Shown here: positions 5,204-5,738 of the stretch, piece by piece
Position numbering within the stretch: position 1 is the stretch's first letter
How the letters are laid out: every line of letters begins with the position of its first letter
Origin: an uncultured Azospirillum sp.
GTDB lineage: Bacteria > Pseudomonadota > Alphaproteobacteria > Azospirillales > Azospirillaceae
Assembly: GCA_937960755.1 (NCBI GenBank)
Contig: CALGOL010000640.1
Coordinates: forward strand, 1 to 5,738
Length of the DNA stretch: 5,738 nucleotides
Reading direction: 5' to 3'
Made by a program: the position numbers and the translations under genes
The notes under the pieces: model-generated
What the model saw: the letters and a program-made list of their open reading frames with translations, nothing else
Databases searched by the model: none
Told to the model about the DNA's origin: nothing

Positions 5204-5738
5204 TTATTCGAACGCTTCATCGTCGTCCGGGCCGTCCAAACCGGGCGAAAAGCCCGTCAACCGCCTCAACTCCTCCCGCAACGCCTGAAACCTGGCGAAG
5301 TTGGCCTCGCTGGCGTCGGAAGCCAGCGCCGCCTTGGCGCTTTGGAAGTCGCGCCGCAGGGCCTGCTCGCGCACCTTGTCCCAAGTGACGTTCCATCCTT
5401 CCAGCGCTTCGTCGAAGGAAGCGTCGGGTCTAGCGAATTTGCCATGGACGTGCGACTCAGACAAAAGGGTGGCAGGATCATAACCGCAATCAGCTAAGTG
5501 GCGGCAAAGTGCGTCGGCGTCAAGTCCCGAGTCGCGGCTAAGCGCATTCACCGTCGCCGCGCGGAGGCCCTCCAGCGGCCCGGAGGGGAACGCCGCCATG
5601 CCCAAACGCTCCCCCACCTCGTCAAACAAGGCTGGATGATTAATCAAGGTCGCCAACAGCAGCCGCTCGCCCAAATCCCGCGCCGCCGCCAATCGGCGGC
5701 GATCCGGGCCGCGGCCGGGCGACGGGGCGGTGACGAGG
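5204..5738 (-). CDS. dnaG: DNA primase DnaG, C-terminal part (5' end beyond the window)
   Basis: The last 177 residues of DNA primase, which makes the RNA primers for replication forks. The open frame runs off the right edge, so the zinc-binding and TOPRIM catalytic domains are not in view; the full protein should be about 600-650 residues. The visible part is the helicase-binding C-terminal domain. A helical segment reads RDLGERLLLATLINHPALFDEV, followed by further helices, the segment KFARPDASFDEALEGW, a long basic-acidic helical region (KVREQALRRDF, FQALREELRRLTG) and an acidic tail DGPDDDEAFE. This domain contacts DnaB and the acidic tail is common in the family. The first in-frame TTG at 5692 is not the start. 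Identification rests on this domain and on the adjacent rpoD, the classical dnaG-rpoD order. Confidence 0.9.
   Translation of the reverse strand, partial: LVTAPSPGRGPDRRRLAAARDLGERLLLATLINHPALFDEVGERLGMAAFPSGPLEGLRAATVNALSRDSGLDADALCRHLADCGYDPATLLSESHVHGKFARPDASFDEALEGWNVTWDKVREQALRRDFQSAKAALASDASEANFARFQALREELRRLTGFSPGLDGPDDDEAFE

Overview
The window is GC-rich chromosomal DNA that looks alphaproteobacterial, possibly from a Rhodospirillales-like lineage. The main evidence is a 662-residue primary sigma factor with a long acidic non-conserved insert, preceded by the primase gene dnaG and followed by a tRNA with a CAU anticodon. A DUF1640-type coiled-coil membrane protein and a tandem-domain universal stress protein fit the same assignment. 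The lineage is inferred from recognised protein families, not from a search.

Left part, + strand. The window opens inside a short-chain dehydrogenase/reductase-like gene (end at 547) that lacks the usual catalytic Tyr and Lys. A gene-free stretch of about 300 bp follows. It holds a 28-bp tandem repeat of almost five copies (571-702), a hairpin at its edge, and an AT-rich patch that may carry a promoter. Next come a universal stress protein (845-1708) and two small uncharacterised genes (1738-2010 and 2013-2351). These three are packed 29 bp and 2 bp apart and probably form one transcription unit. A separate good sigma-70-like promoter (2403-2431) precedes a small coiled-coil protein with one membrane segment (2455-2829).

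Right part, - strand, transcribed toward the left block. The order is dnaG (3' part only, entering from the right edge), a 207-bp gap, rpoD (4996-3008), a 74-bp gap, then tRNA-Ile(CAU) (2933-2858). DnaG makes replication primers, RpoD directs housekeeping transcription, and the tRNA reads AUA codons. Together they are a reduced macromolecular-synthesis locus without rpsU in view. The two blocks converge with only 28 bp between the coiled-coil gene and the tRNA 3' end.

Most of the window is ordinary core genome, and I see no convincing new defence, mobile or RNA system. The items most worth a second look are the 28-bp repeat array, the SDR with a degenerate active site, and the stress-protein cassette with two unnamed small genes.
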